From positions 34,692,540 to 34,756,539 of the forward strand of contig NC_087063.1 in assembly GCF_963678635.1 (NCBI RefSeq): DNA of 64,000 nt, read 5' to 3'. A program made the translations under genes and the position numbers. The notes beneath the pieces are model-generated. The model worked only from the letters and a program-made list of their open reading frames with translations, was not told the DNA's origin and did not search any database. Positions within the stretch are counted from its first letter, which is position 1. Every line of letters begins with the position of its first letter. This stretch comes from Symsagittifera roscoffensis (lineage: Eukaryota > Xenacoelomorpha > Acoela > Convolutidae). Below, one piece after another: positions 1 to 12,400 of this stretch.

Positions 1-106
1 CAAGTGGTTCGAATTCTTGAGGAATCCCTAATAGTTTTGAGCATGCACATAAATTAATAGTTTTTCAGGTACTTTGGTTTCTTATTTTGTCTTAATGACA
101 TTTCAG
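1..106 (+). other. 3' end of an upstream AlaRS intron
   Basis: T-rich sequence ending in TTTCAG directly before exon 1. No frame in it resembles the AlaRS segment that should precede exon 1 (the ...NLVFxQxNR region), so the previous exon lies outside the window. Confidence 0.8.
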
Positions 107-251
107 AGAAGTTGGCGGAGATCTGAAGCCTCTACCGAAGAAACACGTCGATACCGGAATGGGATTTGAGCGTGTGGTGTCTGTAATTCAAGATAAGATG
201 TCTAATTATGACACAGATGTGTTCACGCCAATCTTCAATGCCATACAAGAG
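107..251 (+). CDS. AARS1: AlaRS exon 1 of window (motif 3)
   Basis: This exon encodes the end of the class II aminoacylation core. The first base completes a split codon, probably Arg of the family's NRE motif, followed by [19 protein letters not shown] and [26 protein letters not shown] is class II motif 3, with its ATP-binding Arg at 171-173. The acceptor is TTTCAG at 101-106 and the donor is GAG|GTAAGA at 252. An earlier CAG|GT at 66-70 is excluded because it would bring an in-frame TAA at 93. Exon end phase is 0. The preceding exons are outside the window. Confidence 0.96.
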
Positions 252-385
252 GTAAGAAGAAATATTCATGATGTTGCGAATAGTTACGCATCTTTCTGTT
301 CTCGGAAATTTGATGAAAATGAAAAAGGAGTTAACTTCAATTTTAAACAAAGGACGAATTGGCTCATTCCTAGCGTCTTGTCTAG
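252..385 (+). other. AlaRS intron 1 of window
   Basis: Short 134-bp intron, GTAAGA...TCTAG, between phase 0 exon ends. No repeat or other feature is visible. Confidence 0.9.
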
Positions 386-788
386 AAAGCTAATGTTCGG
401 GCGTACACCGGAAAGCTGGGCCTGGACGACACGGATTCTATAGACATGGCATACAGAGTACTTGCCGACCATGCCAGAACCCTAACAGTCGCTATTTCAG
501 ACGGAGGCAGACCAGATAACACGGGTAGAGGCTATGTTTTAAGACGCATCCTAAGACGAGCAGTCCGATTTTCAACTGAAGTTTTGAAAGCGAAGCCTGG
601 ATTCTTCGCCGATCTCGTGGACACAATTGTGGAGTGTATTGGTCCTGTTTTCCCAGAAGTGAGGAGTTCTGTAGATACTGTGAAGAAGATCATAAACGAG
701 GAGGAACAGCAGTTTTTGAAGACACTTGTCCATGGGCAGAAGGTGTTTCAGAAGACAATCAGTCAGCTGGACTCTAATATTCTTCCAG
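386..788 (+). CDS. AARS1: AlaRS exon 2 of window (tRNA-recognition domain)
   Basis: The largest exon encodes the helical domain that reads the tRNA-Ala acceptor stem. It begins [12 protein letters not shown], in phase 0 after a TCTAG acceptor at 381-385. Diagnostic segments are [40 protein letters not shown], and [12 protein letters not shown] near the 3' end, all strongly conserved in eukaryotic AlaRS. It ends at CCAG|GTGCAT, leaving one base of a Gly codon (phase 1) that is completed by exon 3. Reading on past 788 meets a stop at 806. Confidence 0.96.
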
Positions 789-943
789 GTGCATCATTCA
801 TCTCTTGATAATCTTCTTATTTGTTTCTTTATTTGGTGATTCTTTCCAGGTGTGCTTTAACTAAAATGCGTCAATAATAGAGATTTTTATCTGCCAATTT
901 TTCCTGATAATGCAAATTAAAATGCATAGTTTTCTTTTTCAAG
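789..943 (+). other. AlaRS intron 2 of window
   Basis: Short 155-bp T-rich intron, GTGCAT...TTTTTCAAG, in phase 1. It contains no satellite unit, in contrast to the next intron. Confidence 0.9.
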
Positions 944-1068
944 GTCACCTGGTGTGGAGATTGTATGAGACGTATGGGTTTCCTGTTGATCTCACCACTT
1001 TGATGGCAGAAGAGAAAGGTCTGCAGATTGACCAAGAGGGATTCGAGAAAGCGAAAGAACATTCCATC
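944..1068 (+). CDS. AARS1: AlaRS exon 3 of window
   Basis: The exon begins with GT, which completes the Gly codon split from exon 2, after a pyrimidine-rich TTTTTCAAG acceptor. It encodes [20 protein letters not shown] followed by [20 protein letters not shown]. The [13 protein letters not shown] block is among the best conserved stretches of AlaRS from bacteria to animals and lies between the tRNA-recognition and barrel/editing domains. The donor ATC|GTAAGT is a full consensus site and opens the 48-kb intron. Exon end phase is 0. Confidence 0.96.
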
Positions 1069-1264
1069 GTAAGTGGTTTCCTTGACTGTTAGAGCGATAG
1101 TTTTCTCACCAAATGATGAATATTTTATTGCTTATGAATGATCGTTAATTTTTTCTGTATATTGGTTTTGCTTGTGCATAATTTGTTTTCATCTCATCAA
1201 ATTCTTGCCTTGATTGGCTTGAGATTTTGATGAGATTCGGTTTTTGGGTTTTGTTGATTTTATG
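1069..1264 (+). other. non-repetitive start of intron 3
   Basis: About 200 bp of T-rich unique sequence after the GTAAGT donor and before the first recognisable unit anchor (TCATGCTTGATGCGATGC, near 1285). Nothing else is seen in it. Confidence 0.6.
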
Positions 1265-2802
1265 GATCTTTTTGTTTGTTGATTTGTCATGCTTGATGCG
1301 ATGCTATGACTCATGATGCTGAAACACTTCGTAACGCTTTTTTACCAAGGACATGAGAATCTTCTGTTTAACAACTATTGCTTGGTCTGCTGGTAGCTTT
1401 GATTCCCTTTTTTTCCACGCCGAAAGGAAAAGGTGGTTGATTACTTTCTAAATGATGTATTTTTCTGTTTTATTATGAGTCCATGAACGTACTGGAGACT
1501 CTTTTGTAAGTCTTGATGATTTTTTTCAATGTTTTCCGGAAAAATTCTTGTTTGATAAATACCTTTCTCTATTTGAAAATGGTCAGATTGTGATGCTTGA
1601 TGCGAAGGTCTGATTCATGATGCTGAAATATAACTGGTTGAAAAATTTTGATTTGATGTCTCTTGAAGAATCTGCTTAAGTTTTTGTTATCAAAGTGTTA
1701 AGCTGTAGTCTTTCAAAGAATCTTCAGATGAGTGTTTCAAATTATGAGTCAAATAAATTTAAATGCTTAATTTTTGATATCGCATATTAGTAATATGTAA
1801 CATAGATAAATCTCAGACCTGAAACGCAAGTAATTGGGTTGGTTATTTTTGCTTTTACGCCACAAATTATGAGTTCGATCCTCCTAATTGCAGTCTGATT
1901 TAAATGTTGCTCTGTTTTTCTTTTATTGATGTATGATGTGTGATTCGAAGGTATATTGATAAGGCTATTGATTTTTGTTTACTGTCTTCTTAATTTAAAT
2001 GCTTAGTGTTTAATGCGGTAAATCACTTTTTTTTGATAAAGTTTAAGATAGATGTGGAAGTTATAGGGTTTGAAATAGGGATGTTTTTCTCTAAATTATG
2101 GCTTCAAGCGTCCTTAGTTGCTGTCTGATTTAAAGTACCAATCCAAGTTCTTTTTCGTGCTGTGTTTCTCTGATATCGTTCTCTATTGGTTTATGATATT
2201 TGATACGAAGGTACGATCCATGATGCTAAAAATGTGCTGCTTTTTTCTGTTTCGCGTTTTCATTTGAGCTGTCAGGTGAATCATGTGTGATCAAACTTGT
2301 AAGCCTAAGTTAATAGTTGATATCATAAAGTGTGAAATTGTGGTCACTTCAAAGCCTAGCTTAGTGTTTAATGTGGGTAAACAGTAATTTGTAACATACT
2401 TGAATTGGAAGTGGAAGTTATGGGGTCTCTATTGAAGTGGAACTATGGGGTCTGTTATTGTGAGTTTTGCGGTAAATAATGACTTCGAGCCTCCTCATTT
2501 GCTGTCTGATTTAAGGTTACAATTGAGTATCTTAGCGCAGTATTTCTCTGTTTTTGTTTTTTATTCATTTTTGTAATCTGATGCGAAATTATGATTCATG
2601 ATGCTCAAACTTTTTTTTTTTGCTTTTTTCGCAATTTTCTATGATCTTACTGGTGAATCATTTGTGATCACACTTGTAAGTGTAATCCTATCGTTTGTTT
2701 CTACTGTTGAATCGAATTCTAAAAAAATAGCCATTTGAAGGTTAATTCTTTCATTTTGTACATTTCTGACCTCTGACTCGTTTTTTGTTTGTTAGGTCTG
2801 TG
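1265..2802 (+). repeat. diverged left-edge units of the intron 3 array
   Basis: Recognisable but degraded sub-monomers, for example TGCTTGATGCGAAGGTCTGATTC near 1593 and GTACGATCCATGATGCTAAAA near 2212. Spacing is irregular and identity to central units is visibly lower, as expected at the old edge of an array. Confidence 0.7.
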
Positions 2803-5800
2803 ATTTTTGATGCGAAGGTCTGACCCTTGATGCTGAAATATAACTGATTGAAAACTGTTGGTTTGATTTCTCTTGATATCATTATTTTACCTTGATTTGA
2901 TTTCAAATTGTTAAGCTTTATTTCTTTCAAAGAATCTTCGGATGAGTGTTTTAAATTATGAGTAAATTAAATTCAATTGCTTGATTTTCGATGTCGCATA
3001 TCATTTTTGTTGAAACAGTTGAGTCTCAGGCCTGAAATGGAAGTTATGGGATCGGTTATTTCGCTTTTACGCCACAAATTATGATTAAATTGTCCCTAAT
3101 TGCAGTCTGATTTAAATAAGCGAGCGCTGATTCAATCTCTTGAAGTGCTGCTCTATTTTTTTTGTTGGTGTATCATGTGTGATTCGAAGGTATGATTCAT
3201 AAGGCTATTGATATTTGTTTTCTGTCCTGTTTTGTTTTAATGATTAATGCGGTAAATCAATTTTTTGGATATAAATGAATCTCAGTATTTAAGACCAGAA
3301 GTGGAAGTTTTAGGATTTGAATTTTGGATGTTTTTGCTGCGAATAATTGGTTCAAGCCTCCTTAGTTGCTGTATGATGTAAGGTAAAAATCCACTCTTTT
3401 TTTCGTTGTGGATTGATTTTTTTTGATTTTTGTTCGATTATGATTTGTGATGTGAAGGTACGATTCATGATGCTAAAACTCTACAAATTTTTTTTGCTCT
3501 TTTTCGCGATTTTGTTTGATCTTTCTGGTGAATCATTTTTGATCAAACTTTTATTTCTAATCCTATCGTTTGTTTCCACTCTTGAATCGAATTCAAAAAA
3601 TAGCTATTTGAGGGTTCTTAGGTTTCATTTTGTACATATCTGACTCGTTTTTTGTGTGTTAGCTTTGTGATGCTTGATGCGAAGGTCTGACCAATGTTGC
3701 TGGAATATAACTGATTGAAATCTTTTGAATTGATTTCTTTTGAGGAGTCTGCTGAAGTAGTTGATATCAAAGTGGCAAGCTGTATTTTTGCCTGGAGTCT
3801 CAAGATGAGTGTTTCAAATTATGAGTCAAATATCCTTTTTGATGTCACATATCAGTAATTTCTAACATAGTTGAATCTCAGACCTGAAATGCAAGTTATG
3901 GGGTTGTTGATTTTGCTTTTTCGCCTCAATATTTAGTTCAATCCTCGCTAAATGCAGTCTGATTGAAATCAGCGAGTGCTGATTCAGTTTGTTTGAAGTG
4001 TTGCTCTGTTTTTCCTTTCGTGATGTATGATATTTAATTCGAAGGTATGTTTCTTAAAGCTGTTGATTTTTGTTTTCTATGTTCTTAGTTTAAATGCTTA
4101 GTGTTGAATGCGGTAAATCATTTTTTTTCGATAAATTTTAAGACTAGAAGTGGAAGTTATAGGGTTTTAAATTGGGATGTTTTGCTGTAAATTATGGCTT
4201 CAAGCGTCCTAAATTGCTGTCTGACTTAAGGTAACAATCCAAGTTCTTTTTCGTACTGTGTTTTTCTGTTTTCGTTCTCTTTTGGTTTATGTTATTTGAT
4301 GCGAAAGTTTGATCCATGATGCTAAAAATGTGCTCATTTTTTCTGCTCCGCGATTTCATTTGATCTTTCTGGTGAATCATTTGTGATCAAACGTGTACGT
4401 CTAATCCCATTGTTTCTTTCCACTGTTGAATCGAGTTCTAAAGAATAGCTGTTCGAAAGTTGATGCGTTTCATTTTTCTACATATCTCTATTTTGTTTGT
4501 TTGTCAGGTTTGTGATGCTTGATGCGAAGGTCTGACCAATGTTGCTGGAATATAACTGATTGAAATCTTTTGAATTGATTTCTTTTGAGGAGTCTGCTGA
4601 AGTATTTGATATCAAAGTGGCAAGCTGTAATTTTGCCTGAGAGTCTCAAGATGAGTGTTTCAAATTATGAGTCAAATATCCTTTTTGATGTCCTATATCA
4701 GTAATTTCTAACGTAGTTGAATCTCAGACCTGAAATGCAAGTTATGGGGTTGTTGATTTGCTTTTTCGCCGCAATGTTTAGTTCAATCCTCGCTAAATGC
4801 AGTCTGATTGAAATCAGCGAGTGCTGATTCAATTTGTTTGAAGTAATGCTCTGTTTTTCCCTTGGTGATGTATGATATTTAATTCGAAGGTATGTTTCAT
4901 AAGGCTATTGATTTTTGTTTTCTATGTTCTTAGTTTAAATGCTTAGTGTTTAATGCGGTAAATCATTTTTTTTGATAAATTTTAAGACTAGAAGTGGAAG
5001 TTATAGGGTTTTAAATTGGGATGTTTTGCTGTAAATTATGGCTTCAAGCGTCCTAAATTGCTGCCTGAGTTAAGTTAACAATCCAAGTTCTTTTTCATAC
5101 TGTATTTCTCTGTTTTCGTTCTCTATTGGTTTATGATGTTTGATGCGAAAGTGTGATCCATGATGCTAAAAATGTGCTCATTTTTTCTGCTCCGCGATTT
5201 CATTTGATCTTTCTGGTGAATCATTTGTGATCAAACTTGTGAGTCTAATCCTATCGTTTGTTTCCACTGTTGAATCGAGTTCTAAAGAATAGCTGTTCGA
5301 AGGTTGATACGTTTCATTTTTTCTACAGATCTCACTTTTTTTGTTTGTCAGGTTTGTGTTGCTTGATGCGAAGGTCTGACCCATGATGCTGGAATATAAC
5401 TGATTAAAATCTTTTGAATTGATTTCTTTTGAGGAGTCTGCTATAGTGTTTGATATCAAAGTGGTAAGCTGTAATTTTGCCAAAGAGTCTTATGAGTGTT
5501 TTAAATTATGAGTCAAATATCCTTTTTGATGTCACATATCAGTAATTTCTAACATAGTTGAATCTCAGACCTGAAATGCAAGCTATGGGGTTGGTGATTT
5601 TACCTTTACGCCACAGTTGAGTTCAATCCTCGCTAATTGCAGTCTGATTGAAATCAGCGAGTGTTGATTCAATTTGTTTGAAGTGTTAATCTGTTTTTCC
5701 TTTGGTGATGTATGATGTTTGATTCGAAGGTATGTTTCATAAAGCTATTGATTTTTGTTTTCTGTCTTGCTTGGTGTTCAATGCCGTGAATCTGTTTTTT

Positions 5801-8800
5801 TTTCTGATAGTTGAATCTCAGTTTTTAAGACCAGAATTGGAAGTAAAAGGTTTTGAAAGTTTGATTTTTTGCTCTAACTGATGGCTTCAAGCCTCCTTAG
5901 TTGCTGTCTGACTTAAGGTAACAATCCAAGTTCTTTTTCGTACTGTGTTTTTCTGTTTTCGTTCTCTTTTGGTTTATGTTATTTGATGCGAAAGTTTGAT
6001 CCATGATGCTAAAAATGTGCTCATTTTTTCTGCTCCGCGATTTCATTTGATCTTTCTGGTGAATCATTTGTGATCAAACGTGTACGTCTAATCCTATTGT
6101 TTCTTTCCGCTGTTGAATCGAGTTCTAAAGAATAGCTGTTCGAAAGTTGATACGTTTCATTTTTTCTACATATCTCACTTTTGTTTGTTTGTCAGGTTTG
6201 TGATGCTTGATGCGAAGGTCTGACCCCATGATGCTGGAATATAAATGAGTGAAATCTTTTGAGGAGTCTGCTAAAGTATTTGATATCAAAGTTGTAAGCT
6301 GTAATTTTGCCAAAGAGTCTTAAGATGAGTGTCTTAAATTATGAGTCAAATATCTTTCTTAATGTCACATTCAGTAATTTCTAACATAGTTAAATCTCAG
6401 ACCTGAAATGCAAGTCATGCGATTGGTGATTTTGCTTTTATGCCACAATTATGAATTCAATCCTCGCTAATTGCAGTCTGATTGAAATCAGCGAATGCTG
6501 ATTCATTTTGTTTGAAGTATTGCTCTGTTTTTCTTTTGGTGATGATTGATTCGAAGTTATGTTTCATGAGACTATTGATTTTTGTTTTCTGTCTTGTTAT
6601 TTTAATTGCTTAGTGTTTAATGCGGTGAATCATTTTTTCGATAGAGTTGAGTCTCAGTATTTAAGACCAGAATTGGAAGTTATATGGTTTGAAATTTTGG
6701 TTTTTTGCTGTAAATTATGGCTTCAAGCCTCCTTATTTGCGTTCTGACTTAAGGTAACGATCCAAGTTTTTTTTCGTACTGTGTTTCTCAGTTTTTGTTC
6801 TCTTTTGGTTTATGTTATTTGATGCGGAGGTACGATCCGTGATGCTGAAATGTGCTGATTTTTTCTGTTTCGCGATTTCAATTGATCTGTCTGGTGAATC
6901 ATTTGTGATCAAACTTGTACGTCTCTTCCTATCGTTTGTTTCCACTGTTGAATCGAGTTCTGAAAAATAGCTGTTCGAAGGTTGATACGTTTCATTTTTT
7001 CTTTAATTCTCTTTTGTTTGTCAGGTTTGTGATGCTTGATGCGAAGGTCTGACCCATGATGCTGGAATATAACTGATTGAAATCTTTTGAGTTGATTGTT
7101 ATCAAATTTTGCCAAAGAATTTTAAGATGTGTTTTAAATTATGAGTCAAATATCCTTTTTGATGTCACATATCAGTGATTTCTAACATAGTTGAATCTCA
7201 GACCTGAAATGCAAGCTATGGGGTTGGTGATTTTGCTTTTACGCCACAATTATGAGTTCAATCCTCGCTAATTGCAGTCTGATTGAAATCAGCGAATGCT
7301 GATTCAATTTGTTTGAAGTGTTGCTCTGTTTTACTTTTGGTGATATTTGATTCGAAGGTATGTTTCATAAGACTATTGATTTTTGGTTTCTGTCTTGTTG
7401 TTTTAATTGCTTTGTGTTTAATGCGGTGAATCAATTTTTTTTGATAGAGTTGAATCTCAGTATTTGAGACCAGAATTGGAAGTAATAGGGTTTGAAATTT
7501 TGATTTTTTTTGCTGTAAATTATGGCTTCAAGCCTCCTTAGTTGCTGTCTGACTTAAGGTAACAATCCAAGTTTTTTTTCGTACTGTGTTTTTCTGTTTT
7601 CGTTTTCTTTTGGTTTATCTTATTTGATGAGAAGGTACGATCCATTATGCTAAAAATGTGCTGATTTTTTCTGCTCCGCGATTTCATTTGATCTTTCTGG
7701 TGAATCATTTGTGATCAAACGTGTACGTCTAATCCTATTGTTTCTTTCCACTGTTGAATCGAGTTCTAAAAAATAGCTGTTCGAAGGTTGATACGTTTCA
7801 TTTTTTCTATAGATCTCATTTTTTGTGTTTGTCAGGTTTGTGATGCTTGATGCGAAGGTCTGACCCATGATGCTGAAATATAACTGATTTAAATCTTTTG
7901 AGGAGTCCGCTAAAGTATTTGATATCACAGTGGTAAGCTTTATTTTTGACAAAGAGTCTTAAGATGAGTGTTTTAAATGATGAGTCAAATATCCTTTTTG
8001 ATGTCACATTCAGTAATTTCTAACATAGCTAAATCTCAGACCTGAAAAGCAAGTCATGGGGTGTGTGATTTTGCTTTTACGCCACAATTATTAGTTCAAT
8101 CCTCGCTAATTGCAGTCTGATTGAAATCAGTGAATGCTGATTCAATTTGTTTGAAGTGTTGCTCTGTTTTTCTATTGGTGATGTTTGATTCGAAGTTATG
8201 TTTCATAAGACTATTGATTTTTGTTTTCTTTCTTGTTATTTTAATTGCTTTGTGTTTACTGCGGTGAATCATTTTTTGATAGAGTTGTATCTCAGTATTT
8301 AAGACCAGAATTGGAAGTAATGGGGTTTGAACTTTTGATTTTTTTTGCTGTAAATTATGGCTTCAAGCCTCCTTAGTTGCTGTCTGACTTAAATAACAAT
8401 CCAATTTTTTTTCGTACTGTGCTTCTCTGTTTTCGTTCTCTTTGGTTTATTTTATTCGATGAGAAGGTACGTTCCATGATGCTAAAAATATGCTGTTTCT
8501 GATGAATCATTTGTGATCAAACTTGTAAGTCTTCCTATCGTTTGTTTCCACTGTTGAATCGAGTTCTGAAAAACAGCTGTTCGAAGGTTGATACGTTTCA
8601 TTTTTTCTACATATCTCTTCTTTTGTCAGGTTTGTGATGCTTGATGCGAAGGTCTGACCCATGATGCTGGAATATAACTGATAAAATCTTTTGAATTGAT
8701 TGGTATCAAAGTGGTAAGCTGTAATTTTGACAAAGAATCTTAAGATGAGTGTTTTAACTTATGAGTCAAATATCCTTTTTGATATCACATATCAGTGATT

Positions 8801-9458
8801 TCTAACATAGTTGAATCTCAGACCTGAAATGCAAGCTATGGGGTTGGTGATTTTGCTTTTACGCCACAGTTCTGAGTTCAATCCTCGCTAATTGCAGTCT
8901 GATTGAAATCAGCGAGTGTTGGTTCAATTTGTTTGAAGTGTTACTGTTTTTCCTTTGGTGATGTATGATGTTTGATTCGAAGATATGTTTCATAAGGCTA
9001 TTGATTTTTGTTTTCTGTCGTACTAGTTTAATTGCTTTGTTTTTAATGCCGTAAATCATTTTTTTTTATAGTTGAATCTCAGTTTTTAAGACCAAAATTG
9101 GAAGTAAAAGGTTTTGAAATTTTGATTTTTTGCTGTAACTTATGGCTTCTCATTAGTTTCTGTCTGACTTAAGATAACAATCCAAGTTCTTTTTTCGTAC
9201 TGTGTTTCTCTGTTTTCGTTCTTTTTTGGTTTATGTTATTTGATGCGGAGGTACGATCCGGGATGCTAGAATGTGCTGATTTTTTCTGTTTCGCGATTTC
9301 AATTGATCTGTCTGGTGAATCATTTGTGATCAAACTTGTACGTCTGATCCTATCGTTTGTTTCCACTGTTGAATCGAGTTCTAAAAAATAGCTGTTCGAA
9401 GGCTGATACGTTTCATTTTTTTCTACAGATCTCACTTTTTTTGTTTGTCAGGTTTGTA
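2803..9458 (+). repeat. 6.66-kb block, first copy of a tandem duplication
   Basis: This block of about eight satellite units recurs immediately downstream with only scattered substitutions. Matching landmarks are offset by 6656 bp at the start, 6666 bp in the middle and 6696 bp at the end. The offset changes because this copy lacks about 12 bp near 5775 and about 30 bp near 8496 relative to the second copy. The junction near 9451-9460 lies in the shared AGGTTTGT part of the unit, consistent with unequal exchange between misaligned units. Confidence 0.9.
7283..7307 (+). repeat. representative conserved hairpin in the 0.84-kb unit
   Basis: TTGAAATCAGC-GAAT-GCTGATTCAA can form a 10-bp stem with one bulged A and a 4-nt loop. 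It overlaps a second possible hairpin, CTGATT-GA-AATCAG, that shares the AATCAG arm. The same arrangement lies in sub-monomer A of many units (for example near 13949 and 21222); some units have a GAGTG-type change that weakens it. Confidence 0.6.
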
Positions 9459-12400
9459 ATTTTTGATGCGAAGGTCTGACCCTTGATGCTGAAATATAAC
9501 TGATTGAAAACTGTTGGTTTGATTTCTCTTGATATCATTATTTTACCTTGATTTGATTTCAAATTGTTAAGCTTTATTTCTTTCAAAGAATCTTCGGATG
9601 AGTGTTTTAAATTATGAGTAAATTAAATTCAATTGCTTGATTTTCGATGTCGCATATCATTTTTGTTGAAACAGTTGAGTCTCAGGCCTGAAATGGAAGT
9701 TATGGGATCGGTTATTTCGCTTTTACGCCACAAATTATGATTAAATTGTCCCTAATTGCAGTCTGATTTAAATAAGCGAGCGCTGATTCAATCTCTTGAA
9801 GTGCTGCTCTATTTTTTTTGTTGGTGTATCATGTGTGATTCGAAGGTATGATTCATAAGGCTATTGATATTTGTTTTCTGTCCTGTTTTGTTTTAATGAT
9901 TAATGCGGTAAATCAATTTTTTGGATATAAATGAATCTCAGTATTTAAGACCAGAAGTGGAAGTTTTAGGATTTGAATTTTGGATGTTTTTGCTGCGAAT
10001 AATTGGTTCAAGTCTCCTTAGTTGCTGTATGATGTAAGGTAAAAATCCACTCTTTTTTTCGTTGTGGATTGATTTTTTTTGATTTTTGTTCGATTATGAT
10101 TTGTGATGTGAAGGGACGATTCATGATGCTAAAACTCTACAAGTTTTTTTTGCTCTTTTTCGCGATTTTGTTTGATCTTTCTGGTGAATCATTTTTGATC
10201 AAACTTTTATTTCTAATCCTATCGTTTGTTTCCACTCTTGAATCGAATTCAAAAAATAGCTATTTGAGGGTTCTTAGGTTTCATTTTGTACATATCTGAC
10301 TCGTTTTTTGTGTGTTAGCTTTGTGATGCTTGATGCGAAGGTCTGACCAATGTTGCTGGAATATAACTGATTGAAATCTTTTGAATTGATTTCTTTTGAG
10401 GAGTCTGCTGAAGTAGTTGATATCAAAGTGGCAAGCTGTATTTTTGCCTGGAGTCTCAAGATGAGTGTTTCAAATTATGAGTCAAATATCCTTTTTGATG
10501 TCACATATCAGTAATTTCTAACATAGTTGAATCTCAGACCTGAAATGCAAGTTATGGGGTTGTTGATTTTGCTTTTTCGCCTCAATATTTAGTTCAATCC
10601 TCGCTAAATGCAGTCTGATTGAAATCAGCGAGTGCTGATTCAGTTTGTTTGAAGTGTTGCTCTGTTTTTCCTTTCGTGATGTATGATATTTAATTCGAAG
10701 GTATGTTTCTTAAAGCTGTTGATTTTTGTTTTCTATGTTCTTAGTTTAAATGCTTAGTGTTGAATGCGGTAAATCATTTTTTTTCGATAAATTTTAAGAC
10801 TAGAAGTGGAAGTTATTGGGTTTTAAATTGGGATGTTTTGCTGTAAATTATGGCTTCAAGCGTCCTAAATTGCTGTCTGACTTAAGGTAACAATCCAAGT
10901 TCTTTTTCGTACTGTGTTTTTCTGTTTTCGTTCTCTTTTGGTTTATGTTATTTGATGCGAAAGTTTGATCCATGATGCTAAAAATGTGCTCATTTTTTCT
11001 GCTCCGCGATTTCATTTGATCTTTCTGGTGAATCATTTGTGATCAAACGTGTACGTCTAATCCTATTGTTTCTTTCCACTGTTGAATCGAGTTCTAAAGA
11101 ATAGCTGTTCGAAAGTTGATGCGTTTCATTTTTCTACATATCTCTATTTTGTTTGTTTGTCAGGTTTGTGATGCTTGATGCGAAGGTCTGACCAATGTTG
11201 CTGGAATATAACTGATTGAAATCTTTTGAATTGATTTCTTTTGAGGAGTCTGCTGAAGTATTTGATATCAAAGTGGCAAGCTGTAATTTTGCCTGAGAGT
11301 CTCAAGATGAGTGTTTCAAATTATGAGTCAAATATCCTTTTTGATGTCCTATATCAGTAATTTCTAACGTAGTTGAATCTCAGACCTGAAATGCAAGTTA
11401 TGGGGTTGTTGATTTGCTTTTTCGCCGCAATGTTTAGTTCAATCCTCGCTAAATGCAGTCTGATTGAAATCAGCGAGTGCTGATTCAATTTGTTTGAAGT
11501 AATGCTCTGTTTTTCCCTTGGTGATGTATGATATTTAATTCGAAGGTATGTTTCATAAGGCTATTGATTTTTGTTTTCTATGTTCTTAGTTTAAATGCTT
11601 AGTGTTTAATGCGGTAAATCATTTTTTTTGATAAATTTTAAGACTAGAAGTGGAAGTTATAGGGTTTTAAATTGGGATGTTTTGCTGTAAATTATGGCTT
11701 CAAGCGTCCTAAATTGCTGCCTGAGTTAAGTTAACAATCCAAGTTCTTTTTCATACTGTATTTCTCTGTTTTCGTTCTCTATTGGTTTATGATGTTTGAT
11801 GCGAAAGTGTGATCCATGATGCTAAAAATGTGCTCATTTTTTCTGCTCCGCGATTTCATTTGATCTTTCTGGTGAATCATTTGTGATCAAACTTGTGAGT
11901 CTAATCCTATCGTTTGTTTCCACTGTTGAATCGAGTTCTAAAGAATAGCTGTTCGAAGGTTGATACGTTTCATTTTTTCTACAGATCTCACTTTTTTTGT
12001 TTGTCAGGTTTGTGTTGCTTGATGCGAAGGTCTGACCCATGATGCTGGAATATAACTGATTAAAATCTTTTGAATTGATTTCTTTTGAGGAGTCTGCTAT
12101 AGTGTTTGATATCAAAGTGGTAAGCTGTAATTTTGCCAAAGAGTCTTATGAGTGTTTTAAATTATGAGTCAAATATCCTTTTTGATGTCACATATCAGTA
12201 ATTTCTAACATAGTTGAATCTCAGACCTGAAATGCAAGCTATGGGGTTGGTGATTTTACCTTTACGCCACAGTTGAGTTCAATCCTCGCTAATTGCAGTC
12301 TGATTGAAATCAGCGAGTGTTGATTCAATTTGTTTGAAGTGTTAATCTGTTTTTCCTTTGGTGATGTATGATGTTTGATTCGAAGGTATGTTTCATAAGG

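Noticed and set aside
61-106. Alternative acceptor TTTTTCAG|GT at 68 for exon 1
   Set aside because: Extending exon 1 upstream to 69 brings an in-frame TAA at 93.
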